Assembly (NCBI GenBank): GCA_005656395.1
Contig: SRSI01000010.1
Location: 1,488,001 to 1,552,000 of the forward strand
Direction: 5' to 3'
DNA: 64,000 nt
Origin: Strongyloides papillosus
Taxonomy: Eukaryota; Nematoda; Chromadorea; Rhabditida; Strongyloididae
Both the position numbers and the translations under genes were made by a program. A model generated the notes under the pieces. That model was not told where the DNA came from, did no database searches, and worked only from the letters and a program-made list of their open reading frames with translations. Each line of letters begins with the position of its first letter. Within the stretch, counting starts at the first letter, position 1. Below, piece after piece: positions 1 to 13,252 of the stretch.

Positions 1-1255
<1,255 letters not shown>

Positions 1256-1823
1256 TTTTACTTAATCTATAGAAAATATGTATTTAGCGTAAAAAAAACT
1301 AATAATAGTACTCCATTTGATATTACAAATAAATTGTAACACTACTAATAAATATTAAATATAATCTAAATATTATAAAGATATATTAAATTTTGATATT
1401 ATAAAGAGAAAAAGTTGTCATAGTAATCAATGGAGCACTAAGTAGTTGTATATAGGTTTCAGTAACCCAAAGAGCTTTTAGAATTTACATTATGTATAAA
1501 AACATAATCAATGGGAAGTCTATTAAGTATAATTTAAAATCTGTCTCACTACATTATATCCGATAACAACAAATATCACACAAGATTGATTTAGACGCAT
1601 AAAATCAAAGAAATACTACATATCACAACAACTGATCATAAATAAAATAGGTAAAGATTAGTTTTTAGATATTTTCAAATAAAAAAAGTAATATGTTACC
1701 AAAAATATAACCTTTGCTTTTTCACTTACCTATCCAGAAAAACTTGATCATTATCTTGGGAATTTCCTTCAACAACATTTTTCTTAAAAAAAAAATCAAT
1801 ATTAATGGATGAAAAAAACTAAC

Positions 1824-2171
1824 TTTTTTTTTATTCTTATTCTTTTTTCTCTTTTTTGAGTTCTTAGAAATATCAGGTTGTGTAGTAGGATTGTTCATAT
1901 CTCTACAGGAACTATCTTTAGATAAATAAGAAGCGCTAATGGAAGCAGAATGTGTATCTTTAGATGGAGATAAATTCGGCAAACAGTAGTAAAATTTTAA
2001 CAAATCGTCAGAAAACGTTTCCTTCAGATAATTATTATCACTGTCACAATTTCTTTCCACTTGTTCTCTATCAAATGAATTAACCAAATATCTTTTTGTC
2101 TGGTTTTCACTGTTGTCTTCAGCAGCCCTTTTTCTCCACACAAATGATTTCAACATACAGCGGTAAATCAC
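1824..2171 (-). CDS. Possible upstream exon or alternative N-terminus of the SRPK gene
   Basis: An open frame on the minus strand runs from an ATG at 2171 to a GTTAGT donor at 1823/1822, giving 116 codons. It is Ser/Asn-rich and ends in a basic run (SKKRKKNKNKKK). Basic N-terminal stretches are common in SRPKs, and the exon lies on the same strand about 570 bases upstream of the kinase exon. The donor is phase 0, and I found no phase-0 acceptor in front of the 1255..792 exon, so the join is not resolved. It could be an alternative first exon, or a separate small gene or pseudogene. Confidence 0.4.
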
Positions 2172-4372
2172 TATAGGCTAATATTAATTTAAATATTACA
2201 ACACTTGCCTAAAATAACAAGGCAATCCAGTTGTTCAGAAACCACAAATTAACGCTAAAAACACATAAAAATCAAATAAGTAATATTTTATGCGTAAAAC
2301 AAAATTAAGTAATATATATATATATATATATATAGAATATCGAAATAAAATAAATTGCAGTGAGAATCATAATCGGAAAATATAAAACTTGTTATAATTT
2401 GCTGGAACTTGTTTGAAAGCAAGTAAACTTACTAATTCTATGGGTTTAGTTATCTTAACAAATCTTACATCATATATAGTATCAAAATAAAAACAAAGCG
2501 AATACAATAAATAAGAAAAGTGACATAAGTTATACACTATATGAGAACACAAGCATAAATTCACATCTATTAATGGAAATATTTTGAAATAGACAGTGGT
2601 TATTTATAAATATGTACATATATATACATTTTTTTTAAATTCCGAAAGATCGATTTGAACTATGTTTATTATTTTCCATAATTACTACTGTAAAATTAAC
2701 GTATGTGTCACTGAACAGAACTAGACTACGGACAAATTACTTCCATGGAGATAATTAAAATTTCTTCTATGAAATTATAAGTACACTAAACTACTCTTGT
2801 AAATTTTATGGTTCTGATTATTAACAAAGAATAGTAATAAATAATCCAATGAGGTAAGGAAGTTTGCTATAAAATTTAAAAAAAAATAAATGATTAATAT
2901 TTAGTAGAAAAATAATACATTTAGAATTATGCTGTCCAAAATTCTATCAAACATACAAATGATAAAAAAATAAAAGATATTTTCGACAACATGTTAATAT
3001 AAAAAAGATTCATGGCTAATAAAATGGCATATGTTATACAAATAAATAACTTAAAAATCTTTATCGATTAACAGTTTAATGCATGTGTATTCTTATTAGC
3101 TAGAATTGTTTTGTAACACGTGTTAAGTAAGAATTTGCATTTAAGGTATTGCAAAAAAATTGTAACGCAAAACATCTAGTTTTTTATTGTTATAAGGGAG
3201 GGAAAAAGTGGAATATTGTCATAAAAAAGATGGTTTTTTTTTCTTAGTAAATTACTACTAAAATATAAAATATTATCAAAGATAAAAAATACTGAAGATA
3301 AAAAATACTGCAATGGTGATTCACTTATTCACATTTAATACATGTTAACAAACGATGTAAGTTTACTCAATAAACTACTAAAGCCATTTGCATTTTGGAG
3401 TGATAAGTACACATATATCGATCCTACAACGATTTTTTTTATAAAATATGTTAGAGTGTGAATGAATAATTTTACGTAATGAGCAATTGTCTTTCTCGAC
3501 ATGTATTTCATTTTGGTTGAATTTGTGTTGCGAAGATTTTTAACCGAGAGTCAACGTTATTGAATACTGTTACGAAAAACTTTTGCGATAGTGAAACTTT
3601 CAAAAATGGATTGATTAATAGATGCTTCAGATCATCGTATGACTATGGAATGTAATATCAAATTTCCAGTTTATTTCATTATTTAATGATGATATAAAAT
3701 TCGAATATTATTTACAAAAATGTTCAGATAATTTAAGTGTAAATATATTTTTAAAATTATCGTATGTAGGAGAGTTATATTAGTTTTTCAATCATATGGT
3801 GGAAGCGGTAAATAAATGTAATATATGTTAGTGTTACGTGTACACATCACTTATTGAATAGTTTTTTCTGCTTATTTATTTTGAAGATTATAAAATATGA
3901 AAAATTGTTATGGCCTATTAATCACAACTTCACTATACGAAGTTTGATATAATGTTACTACAGGTAAAAATAATAAGCTGTAAACTTTAGTTAGGAAGAA
4001 TTTAATCGTTGAGGTCAGTTGTAGATTAATTGAAAGTTTGTTTCATAAAATTATACATAATATTATTTTAATAAATGAAAAATTTACACAAAATTTTGAT
4101 TACAAGTTGATAGAAATATTGCAAATTAAGATGAAATAATATTATTTATATATGTGATGAAATATTTGATATTATTGACAGTTAATCCTAAAAAGTACCA
4201 GAGGGTTAATGTCTTGTTATCCCATATTGGCCTAGATACATTATATGTTAATGTAAAATGTGTATTTTATTATAATGTTTGTTATCTCCTTTTGAATTTA
4301 ATAAATTTTATTGTTTTGTTCAAATATTTTTAAAAAATTAAAGGTTTAGCAATCCTTTTTAATTTTTGAATT
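2172..4372. other. Intergenic region, AT-rich
   Basis: This stretch separates the divergent SRPK and arfaptin genes and should hold both promoters. It contains a short (AT)n microsatellite at about 2312-2334 and an imperfect two-copy tandem of a 16-base unit (GATAAAAAATACTGAA) near 3279-3311. I see no convincing exon. Confidence 0.6.
2312..2334. repeat. (AT)n dinucleotide microsatellite
   Basis: About eleven AT units in a row, uninterrupted. It lies upstream of the putative SRPK exon. Confidence 0.9.
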
Positions 4373-5422
4373 ATGATTAGAACCCAATTTAAAACTGTTT
4401 ATCCTTTTGAGATAAGTGGAAATCAACTTAGAATGTTACAAAGCGATATTGAAGCGATAGAGGCAAAAGATATATTTGCTCCAGAAAGATCAACAACAAC
4501 AGGTTAGTTTAAATACTATAATTTATTGCATTTTTATTATATCTTGTAATAATTTTTTTAAGGTATAGGTGGATTCAATAAAAATAACTCTGAAAGTCCT
4601 CAAAGTAATCATCAAGTAAATAACTCACCACAATCACCAACTAACAATTTAGCAAGAATTGGATCACTAAACATTCAACGTACTGATTTAGATAAAGTTC
4701 AAGAAAAATTAAAGACAATTAAAAAATGGACTGTAAACACATTTAAAAATACAAAACAAAACGTTTTGGAACACTTAGGTAAAGTAGATAGAACAATAGA
4801 TGTCGAAACAGAAGGGCAAATTGAGGCATTGAAAGAACTTCATAGACGCTATAGTTCACTTTTATCAATAGCAACTACATTTCAAAGTCATTTTATTGCC
4901 TTAAATAAAGCAAAAAAAGATTTAGCAGAGGGGTTTTACCAGGTTGGACTTAAGGAAACTGAATTAACTAATGAGTGTAATGACAGTCATGAAGTTTTAA
5001 AAACTATTAGCCATAATGGTGAATTATTTGAGAAAGAAATAAATAAGTTTATTGATGCCATGGAAACACTGTGTGACAAAACAATTCAAGACACATTTAT
5101 TACAATACAAATGTATGCTACAACTCGTCTCGAATATGATGTTGTTAGATGTGAATTAGCTGAATTAAAGGATAGTAATAAATCCACAAGCGCATCTATT
5201 GAAGAAGCAGAAGAAAAAGTTAAGGAATATAAAAGTAAATATGATGGAATGATTAATGATGTTAAAACGAAAATGTCTCTTCTTAAAGAAAATAGGCTCA
5301 AAGTTATGAGATACCATATGATTGCATTTCAGGAGGCGTTCCGTGCATATTCTAAATCTAATATGGTAACATTAAATTGTCATACAAATACTACAAATTC
5401 ACAATCATTTCTTGAGCATTAA
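4373..5422 (+). CDS. Arfaptin-like protein (AH/BAR domain)
   Basis: Arfaptins bind active Arf/Arl1 (and Rac) GTPases and curved membranes at the trans-Golgi through an arfaptin-homology BAR domain. Exons are 4373..4502 and 4563..5422, giving 329 residues; phase 1 is kept across a 60-base intron. The N-terminal 80 residues or so are polar and probably disordered. The AH domain begins near DLDKVQEKLKTIKKWTVNTF and continues with the family landmarks RTIDVETEGQIEALK, NGELFEKEINKFIDAMETL, KTIQDTFITIQMY, RLEYDVVR and KMSLLKENRLKVMRYHMIAF. It is a long helical coiled coil without membrane spans, as expected. The ATG at 4373 starts the only open first exon that keeps the frame. It is convergent with the C2-domain gene, with 121 bases between stop codons. 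Confidence 0.9.
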
Positions 5423-5543
5423 TTTATTTATTTAACTCTCACAAAACAAATTTAATATACATTATTATTTATTATAAACGAATTTTAATTTATGATTCAC
5501 TATTTATCATCTACATATGATGTGTGATTTAATATTCCACATA

Positions 5544-7053
5544 TTATAAATCATCTTCATTTTGAAATGTCTTTTTAAGTTGGTGCCAGAGACATACTGG
5601 TTGTCCTTTTCTCCGTATCATTTGCCTCCAATGAATACTACCTAAAGGAAGTGATAAAGCACCTAAAACAGTAGTTCCAGTTAATTCGCGTCTTTCATTA
5701 ATAGTATCATATACTTCAATTACCAAGTGATATCTATGAAGTGCTCTCGCATTTATTTTAAATAAAAAACTCGCAGAAATTGGTGTTTCAATAGTTTTAT
5801 GATTTGAATTTTCATCTAATTTTACATTCATTCTTCTTCTATTATTGAATTTTGTACTATGATAAGTATTTGACTCAAATGCTTTTATTGCTTCAATTTC
5901 TTCATAGCTTAACGTATTATGATTTTTGTCTTCCTGAATATACCTAATAATTTTTGTTTCTGATGTTTTGTATGATGGTAATGGAGTTGGCGTAACGTCT
6001 TCTTTCATTATTGGTTCTTTAATTTCCAATTCTTCAATTTTTTCAGACAAACTTGATGATTCATCTATATATTTAATACTATCATCGCTTCGTGAAAAAA
6101 CCATACCAACTGTGGAATGAATAGGGGAACTTTTTTGTACTTCTTCTTCTATTAATTTCTGAGCTTTCGTAGAGGTTTCATTCCATTTCGACGAGTTACA
6201 ACGTAACATATGCGATAACTTTCTATTTCCACTTTTTTTCAATAATTCTGTATCTGCTACTTTTTCTTCTATCATTTTGATTCCATCGTATAATGTTACA
6301 CGTATATATGGTGCTAAAATAAGAAAATAAAAAAATATTCTAATGTTTTATTACCTTGAAGAAATGTTGGAGCTCTAATCTTACTCATTGAAACTGTTAT
6401 AAATTGTATTTGAGGCGCATAAGTTAAAATAGTCAATATCTCACTTGGAAGATACTCTTTGCATTCTATAATTAATAGTGGATTTTTTTTATTATTGTCT
6501 GGAGTTGATGATATACTATCTTTACTACTTTTAATTATGTTATTAGCCTCTACCATAAAATTACGTTTAATCTTTACTTTCTTATCAATAAATGCCATAC
6601 TACAGTCGTGTTCTGTATCACCGGGCAGAAATTTCATCCAACTATCCTTATGTGGAATAATTTTTTCTTCTAAATATTCACCATGTCTGTTTCCCCATTT
6701 TTTGTGCTTGTATTTGGCAGCTTTTCCATGAGATGATTGAGAATTGTTGAAATCATTACAATTTCTGCTTGCTCTAGCTCCTGGTGCAGGTTGATTTTTT
6801 CCTGCAACATGTATATTTTTCGGTCCCCAAGAAGCAGAGGGGTCACATCCAGCCTGACTGGGAGGCTTAAAATAATTTACAAGAATTAATTTATATGTGC
6901 ATGTTTTGAAAAAAAATTTATTAAAAAGTATTTTTAATACGATAGACAATATTAAATAAAATTAAAACATACAGTCTTATGAAGATTTACTGCTTTGTAA
7001 GGTAAATTAACGAATGACTGATAATCGTAAAAATGTTTAGCTAATAAATTCAT
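5544..7053 (-). CDS. Divergent C2-domain (synaptotagmin-like) protein
   Basis: Exons are 7053..6973, 6865..6355 and 6313..5544, giving about 453 residues with consistent phases (0, then 1). The C-terminal part resembles the second C2 domain of synaptotagmin-like or rabphilin-type proteins: a strand LVIEVYDT, the turn LGALSLPLGSIHWRQM, and the ending RKGQPVCLWHQL, which matches the usual W..M....P...WH.L signature. Earlier strands are ITVSMSKIRAPTFLQ and APYIRVTLYDG. Between these halves lies a polar insert of roughly 140 residues, so either one C2 fold carries a very long loop or two C2 modules are degenerate. I do not see the usual cluster of calcium-binding aspartates. The N-terminal third has an unusual Pro/Gly-rich patch (GCDPSASWGPK). 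No signal peptide or membrane span. The family is likely; the cellular role is unknown. Confidence 0.65.
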
Positions 7054-10000
7054 TTCTAAAATTAATATAATATCAGAATATTAATTTAAAACAAATGGTA
7101 ATAGTTATATAACGTACCCAACAAAAACTAAATTTATTTTTTATATGAGGAAAAATTTTGTTAAATATTCAAAGATGACTTTTAAATAATAAATATAAAG
7201 CAAGATATCATTATTACAAGAATATGATTTGTAACTATAGGATATATTTCTATTTAAAATTCATTATTGAATTTCAAAAGTTTTATTTTAATTTGTTTAA
7301 TGTGTACATTAAATAAAGAATGATAGAAAGATTCCCTAGAATGTAATAATTCACGCATGCTTTTTCTTTAATTGTAAATTACTTCATTTTTAAATAATGT
7401 CATTGTCACTTGGGTACAGTTAAAATTTTTGTTTTTATTTATTTTTTTTAAATAAAGTAGCAAGTATAATATGACATAAATAGGAGTAGACATCACTATA
7501 AATGGGAATTTTTCTTAAGAATATATTTGTTTTCAAAATTTAACACTTTTCATAGAATTTTTTTTATACAAATTACAAGTTTCGTTTAGCTAGTTTTACA
7601 TTAAAATTAAGTAAATAAAAGAGCCAAAAACTTTTGACTAAAAAACAGTTAGTAAAATTGACAAAAAAATCCTTTTACAAATTTTATTTTTTATTTGTCT
7701 TTATGCATAAAAATTTTTTAATAGAGAAGTTTAATTATCTTATTAAATATTAATAGGTAATATAATTATCTACAAATTATATTTTATAAGATTTAATTAT
7801 CAGTAATTATCATAAATTTACGTTAAATTATTTTATAATGTTATATTAAGTAAGTATAAAAACATAATATTTTTACAAGATGGCTATCTAAAAAGTTCGA
7901 CAGCTTTACAAGTGCCGACCGGAAATTTTTCAATAAATAAAAATTTTATATACCAGGGATGTTTTAAAAAAAGTCCGTCCTTAATTTGGTATAACAATTA
8001 CATTAAAATACCAATAAAATTAGAATTTATATTTAAAAAGTACATTATTTCAAGGAAATTTAAACAATTGAAAATATAGGTTTTAAAAAGCTATTAAATT
8101 TGGTAGATAAACATATAGTATTACAATTTTTTGAGTTTATAATAGGAAATATAAAATTTTTTCACTTAAATAGTCTATTAGATCAAATATGTTATTATAA
8201 AATAATTGTGTATTTCAAAAGCTTTAAAAATTTCCTGCGTGTACAACTTATGAATAAAATAGACTTTGAAATTTAGAATTAGATCTTCTCAAAATTTTTA
8301 TTATACGTTTCTAATCCATATAAAAAGAATAATTTTCGTCTACAATTATAGAGAAACAAATGTAAATTGATAAATAATAATGAAAATTTAAATAATAATA
8401 TAGTTTATTGAAATTTTTGATAAAAGTGAAAAAAAACGGAAGAATATGTTGGAAGAATACGTGTATAAGAATAAAATAAAAATTTATTTGAAAAAAAGAA
8501 ATATTTTGATTTTCTTAATTTTTGTTATTTGAAGCAAAGAAGAATTAATGATTGAATTTTTGATGCTATTGTAGAGTAAGCATTGTTCTTATGGAATAAA
8601 TTTATGATAAAAGTTATAGTCAAACAACATCCACTTACTAAAAGTGTGTATTTATTATTTATAATAAAATCATTCTTTTAAATAAACAAAGCAGTAGTAC
8701 ATTAGCACAAAAAATATATATCTATATGTATATATTTTTCAACTGTTGCGTGGTACAATCAAATTACTAAACTTTTTAGTAGTAATTCATTCATTATCCT
8801 TCTTAAATTCATTACTTAGTCTACTATAAATATAGATATTTATATATATAGACTATTATCATTCTATTACATAATTTATTTCTTTTCAGATAAGATATCT
8901 AGTTTGTCAGAAAATTGAAGATTTCAAGTCCAATTTGACTAAATAAGCATTTAGAATACTAATATTGATATTCAAATATATATATCAGTCATGGCATCAT
9001 TATCTACTTTAAGTTTGACAAAATTAAATATAAATATTTGACGATAAAGATTACTTAATGATAATTTGAAAGGAGTATACGTCGCTAAGCCATACATTTT
9101 TAGATATTAATTTTCACTACTGAATAGGTTATAGTGCTCTATAAATGAAAATTATAAATCTAAAAATTATCTATCTTATTTTTTAAATTTAACTAATTAT
9201 ATGCTGAATCATTTCTCAGATTTTTTTATTTTCATAGCCATAAAATAAACTTTTTTTATTAAATCTATTTTTTTATCATTAAAAAAGTATAAGTTTGATG
9301 GCGAATTCTAAAAAAAGTTAACAATTTATAAAAATAATCGTTGTATATGATAATTTATCTACAATTTGCAAATTATGCATTTTATTAAATTTATCTATAT
9401 ATCTTTTTTTGCATTCCTTAATTTAAAGTATAAATTTTTTATGTAAAAAATTAATTGTCAAAGTATCAGGGAAATTTTAAAAATAAAACATAAATGATTT
9501 TAATATATAAGAGGAAGAAAATAAATGAAATTGACACTGAAGAATAGAAAAAAGAAAAGTAATATTGTAAAGCTTAATTAAAAACAAGTAATTTGAGTAG
9601 ATAATATTGAAAAATAATATAAATAAATATATAAATCATCGTAGATTAAATGTGAAAGATTTAAAAACCGTAAAAAATTTGGACAAGAAATTTGAAAAAG
9701 ATTTTGAGCAAGTATTGTGGGAACCATTTAGATAAGAATACTTAGAAATACTAAAGATGTTATTCCCATGGATTTCGTCTTTGAAAAAGATGAGTCTATT
9801 AATTTTGTAAACATTAAAATAATTTAAATAAATTCCCAGACTAAAATTTGGTACTTGATGAAACTCATTTTGTAAATAATTTTAGAAATTTCAAATTTTT
9901 TTAATAACCAACAAAAAAGGTAGCCTTTTTATTTGCCGTTAACTGACAGTTGTATGTTAACTTATGAAAAAGTAGCTAAAATATATGTACAAAATCTTTT

Positions 10001-11366
10001 GATAACTACAAATGATTACATCAAAAAACTCTTTAAATTAAGGTTGTTTAATTTTAATTATTAATATTAAAATCCCCCACAATTATTACCAAGATAAAAG
10101 TCTTTTTGTTTTAGACAATTAAATACTCATTCAATATAACAATAGAAACTTCAAATCAACGGTATCTTTCATTTACAAATCCATTACTTTGTACGGCATT
10201 ACAATAATTATAGAGTACTATTCCACTTAAAAATCTTTAGACTCCTTGTGCAAAACAATTATTTATATTAATATTCATCATATCTTATTAACTTCTTAAC
10301 AACTTATATAAATCCTCACTGTCATTTTCATGATTCACAACTCATTACTAAATCGTCAATCATCAATTACAAATTAAACTTATATTTTTAAGATTAAATA
10401 TAAAAGCATACTTATTTATAATGATATTAATTTAGTGTTAAAGTGATATCAAAGATTCCATATTTCTATTTTATTTTATTATTATACTTTTTCATATCAT
10501 TGTATTCATACTTTTTTTGAGGTAATTCTTTTAAGTACTTAAAGAAAATCTAACAACAGAACATTTTTCTATAATACAACAATGATTAGCTAAAACACAT
10601 CCTGATATTTCAAAAGCTTTCCGGCATTCGTTTTTACTAAATAGGCAACTTAAAGTAAATCTTGAAACATATTTCTATGTTAATCTTTTAATTTTAAGAA
10701 AATAGTAAATTTTTATTGTTATAATATTATATTTCACTTTATTTTACTTACCATTTTTTAAAATGATACTTTATTTAAATACATGTAGTGGTAACAAATA
10801 AGATTTCTAACCATTTTGTTTGTTTATGAATGCCAAAAGAAGAGATTTTGAAAATTTCTATAGTTATAGCAATTTATGCAGTATTAAAAAGCAAATAAAG
10901 TTTTGTTTGTATTATTAAAAATAAATTCATGCTACAAGGTTATCTCATCTTCTCCTCTAATAAAATATTCATGATTATTGTATATATTATAAATTGCGCA
11001 TAATTGTTTTAATAGTTAAGACGTTAAACTTGTATAATAATATAAACAATTATACAAATTTTCTCATACTTTTAAAATCATATCTTGCTTTTTTAATATC
11101 TCTTAACTTTTATTAATTTTACTTACAATTTGAACATTATTTTTTCATTCTTTTCTTATTTACTTTTCAAGTTAAATAAATTATATATACTTTGAATTAT
11201 CCATTTCATTCACCTACCTGATAAAATAAATTTTTTTTAATTTATAAGTTACATAAATTTTCCTTCATCAAAATGTTTTATTCCTTTATTTTTTAGAATT
11301 AAATATTGATGAGAAAGATTTTTAAAAAATTTGTAAATATTGACTAACATTATAAAACTTAAAATA
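7054..11366. other. Large AT-rich intergenic region with possible relics
   Basis: About 4.3 kb without a complete gene. It contains a patch of raised GC near 7890-7990, a possible decayed coding fragment near 9650-9815 (+), and a cysteine-rich open exon at 10531-10660 (-), described separately. I found no clear terminal inverted repeats, transposase motifs or RNA genes. Confidence 0.5.
10531..10660 (-). CDS. Orphan cysteine-rich terminal exon (putative)
   Basis: On the minus strand, after an AG at 10662/10661, an open frame encodes a short peptide with cysteines spaced as in CLFSKNEC, SGC, NHCC and EKC, ending at a TAA at 10531. The density of six cysteines in about 25 residues is unlikely for random AT-rich DNA and suggests a small disulphide-rich secreted protein. 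There is no in-frame ATG in the exon, so at least one upstream exon is needed. A donor-like ATG|GTAAGT lies near 10760 but does not match the phase. It may be a real gene with a hidden first exon or a decayed copy. It sits 0.7 kb from another cysteine-rich gene. Confidence 0.35.
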
Positions 11367-12463
11367 ATGAAATTATATAATTTATTTATTTTATATAAAT
11401 ATAATTGGATTAAGTTTTTATATTTCATTATTACTTTATTTCCAATTAGAAATGTTGTAAGCGAAAAGGTATCACACGATTTTTGTCCAAATATATATAA
11501 TGAACAAATACAGAATTGTGTTCTACCTGTATCCCAGTATGCTAAGATTCTTCATCAACAAAATGGAAAGTCAATGGATACGGAGTTTAATCAGGCTTTT
11601 AGTATTCCAAAAGTTGGGAAAGAAGTTTTCCATGAATTATGTAGATTAATTAGAAATTTTGATACATGTATTTTTAAATTAAGAGAACAATGTCCGAATC
11701 ACATTACTATAAATTTAATTGACGCAAGTTATGGATATCTATGCAATGAAGCCTACGATGGTATGTTTTTAAATTTTTTATAAATATTGAATTGTACTTT
11801 TTAGTTTTTTTAAATTCAGCAGAATGTCTTATGGAACTTGATCTACAACCAAATATCAAACAATGCCATGATGAAACATTGAAAGAGATTGAAGCAATAA
11901 GTGGAACTTCGGCAATTACACTACATTTAAAACTTGATAGGATGTGTAATGCTTTAAACTTTTTTTCATCCTGTGTTAGAAATCCGATAAAAGAAAAATG
12001 TGGTAATGATGCATGGCATGTTATATATCAAGTTCTTAAATATACCACCAAAACATTAATGCCAGGGTGTACATTTAATAGTAATTACCATACACAGAAA
12101 CATCATGTTAAAAACATTCATACTCATGAGAATATTAATAACAACAATCATAATATAGAAAAGCAAAATGTCAAACTAGATAATAATAACAAAAATGTAG
12201 TTACAAATTATACCATGAACGATAGTAAGATGAAAAACAGTAACGATGAAACTTCTCTAGAAACAACTCATAGAAAAAATATAGAAGATGGTATTAAAAA
12301 TAGTAAAGCATCTGTTAATAATATATTAAATAAAAATTTAATGACAAATCACAAAAAATCTCAAAAGGAGAATCTCTATCAAAATAAAAATATTTCATCT
12401 TATAAAAATACAAATATTATTAGCAACTTAATAATAACTATTTTTATCATTTTTTGTTTGTAA
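11367..12463 (+). CDS. Secreted or surface 12-cysteine nematode protein (DUF19-like)
   Basis: Exons are 11367..11760 and 11820..12463 (phase 1), giving 345 residues. The first methionine (MKLYNLF) is followed by a hydrophobic stretch that looks like a signal peptide or anchor. Residues about 35-240 contain twelve cysteines in a regular array (FCPN, QNCV, ELCR, DTCI, EQCP, YLCN, AECL, KQCH, RMCN, SSCV, EKCG, PGC). This resembles the T20D4.11/DUF19 type of nematode extracellular domain, whose function is unknown. A long Asn/Lys/His-rich low-complexity tail follows, then a hydrophobic C-terminus (NLIITIFIIFCL) that suggests a GPI signal or a tail anchor. The next gene, also a secreted Cys-rich protein, starts 164 bases downstream on the same strand. 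Family assignment is tentative; secretion is well supported. Confidence 0.75.
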
Positions 12464-12627
12464 TATATTATATTTACTATTTTTGTAACTATATAAACGC
12501 CATCTATATTTTTTTTGTAATACTTCATGGAATTAAAATAATGATGAATAAGAAAAAAAACATTTCATAACAATTTTAAAAAAGTATTTAAAAAAAGAAA
12601 TACTAAATAATTATTAGTTAAAAATAA

Positions 12628-13008
12628 ATGGTTATACTTACGTTTCTTTTTATTTTCCTATTATTCAATCCAATTGTCTTATCATTCAATGAAGAATTAT
12701 ATAGTACTTCCACTGATACTCTTGATTATAATGTTGAATTGTTTGAAAATACATCAAGTATCGAAAATTTAGTATCAAATTGTTTGGATATTAATCCACA
12801 TTGTAAAAAATTACAAAGGGCATGTTTACTTCCATCTTATAGAACAAAAATGACAATTGAATGTCCTTTAACATGTAAATTGTGTGTATCTGATGAAAAA
12901 AATTCAAAAAATCAATTCAATGTTGATTATAATTCTTCCTCCATTCAAAAACAAATATCATACATACTTACAATAATTGTTATAATATTTTTTTTTATAA
13001 ATAATTAA
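12628..13008 (+). CDS. Small ShK-domain secreted protein
   Basis: A single exon of 126 residues. A strong signal peptide (MVILTFLFIFLLFNPIVLS) is followed by an acidic spacer and one ShK domain at about residues 50-85 with the full set of six cysteines, including the closing CPLTCKLC. ShK modules are very common in nematode secreted proteins, where they occur as small folded domains attached to enzymes or alone. The C-terminus is hydrophobic (YILTIIVIIFFFINN), consistent with a GPI-anchor signal or membrane tail, so the protein is probably displayed at the cell surface. It follows the 12-Cys gene closely on the same strand. No enzymatic domain is present. Confidence 0.85.
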   Translation: MVILTFLFIFLLFNPIVLSFNEELYSTSTDTLDYNVELFENTSSIENLVSNCLDINPHCKKLQRACLLPSYRTKMTIECPLTCKLCVSDEKNSKNQFNVDYNSSSIQKQISYILTIIVIIFFFINN

Positions 13009-13252
13009 CAATTCTTTTATTTTTAATACATCTTAATATAATAAAGAAATTATATTACTATCTTTTTATATATTTTAACATAAATTAATATATTTTTTTT
13101 ATTAAGAATAATATCTGAAATAAATGTTCTATGAAGGAAAAAAAGTTTTTTTTTTCATTCATTTTGAGATTTTTAATAAAGCTTTAAGGCAATTCTGAGA
13201 ATTTACAATATTTAGTATATATATTCTTTATAAAACTTTAGTTACTATATTA

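Noticed and set aside
2367..2564. 65-codon open frame on the minus strand
   Set aside because: Leu/Phe/Tyr-rich composition of random AT-rich DNA, no splice context and no motif.
3640..3665. TGGAATGTAAT resembling the start of miR-1
   Set aside because: Only the first ten bases match; the rest differs and no precursor hairpin is visible.
6459..6731. 90-codon open frame on the plus strand
   Set aside because: Lies opposite the second exon of the C2-domain gene; a shadow of its codon pattern.
7860..7990. Possible mariner-like terminal repeat (GTCCGTCC near a GC-richer patch)
   Set aside because: No inverted partner or TA duplication found by eye within several kb.
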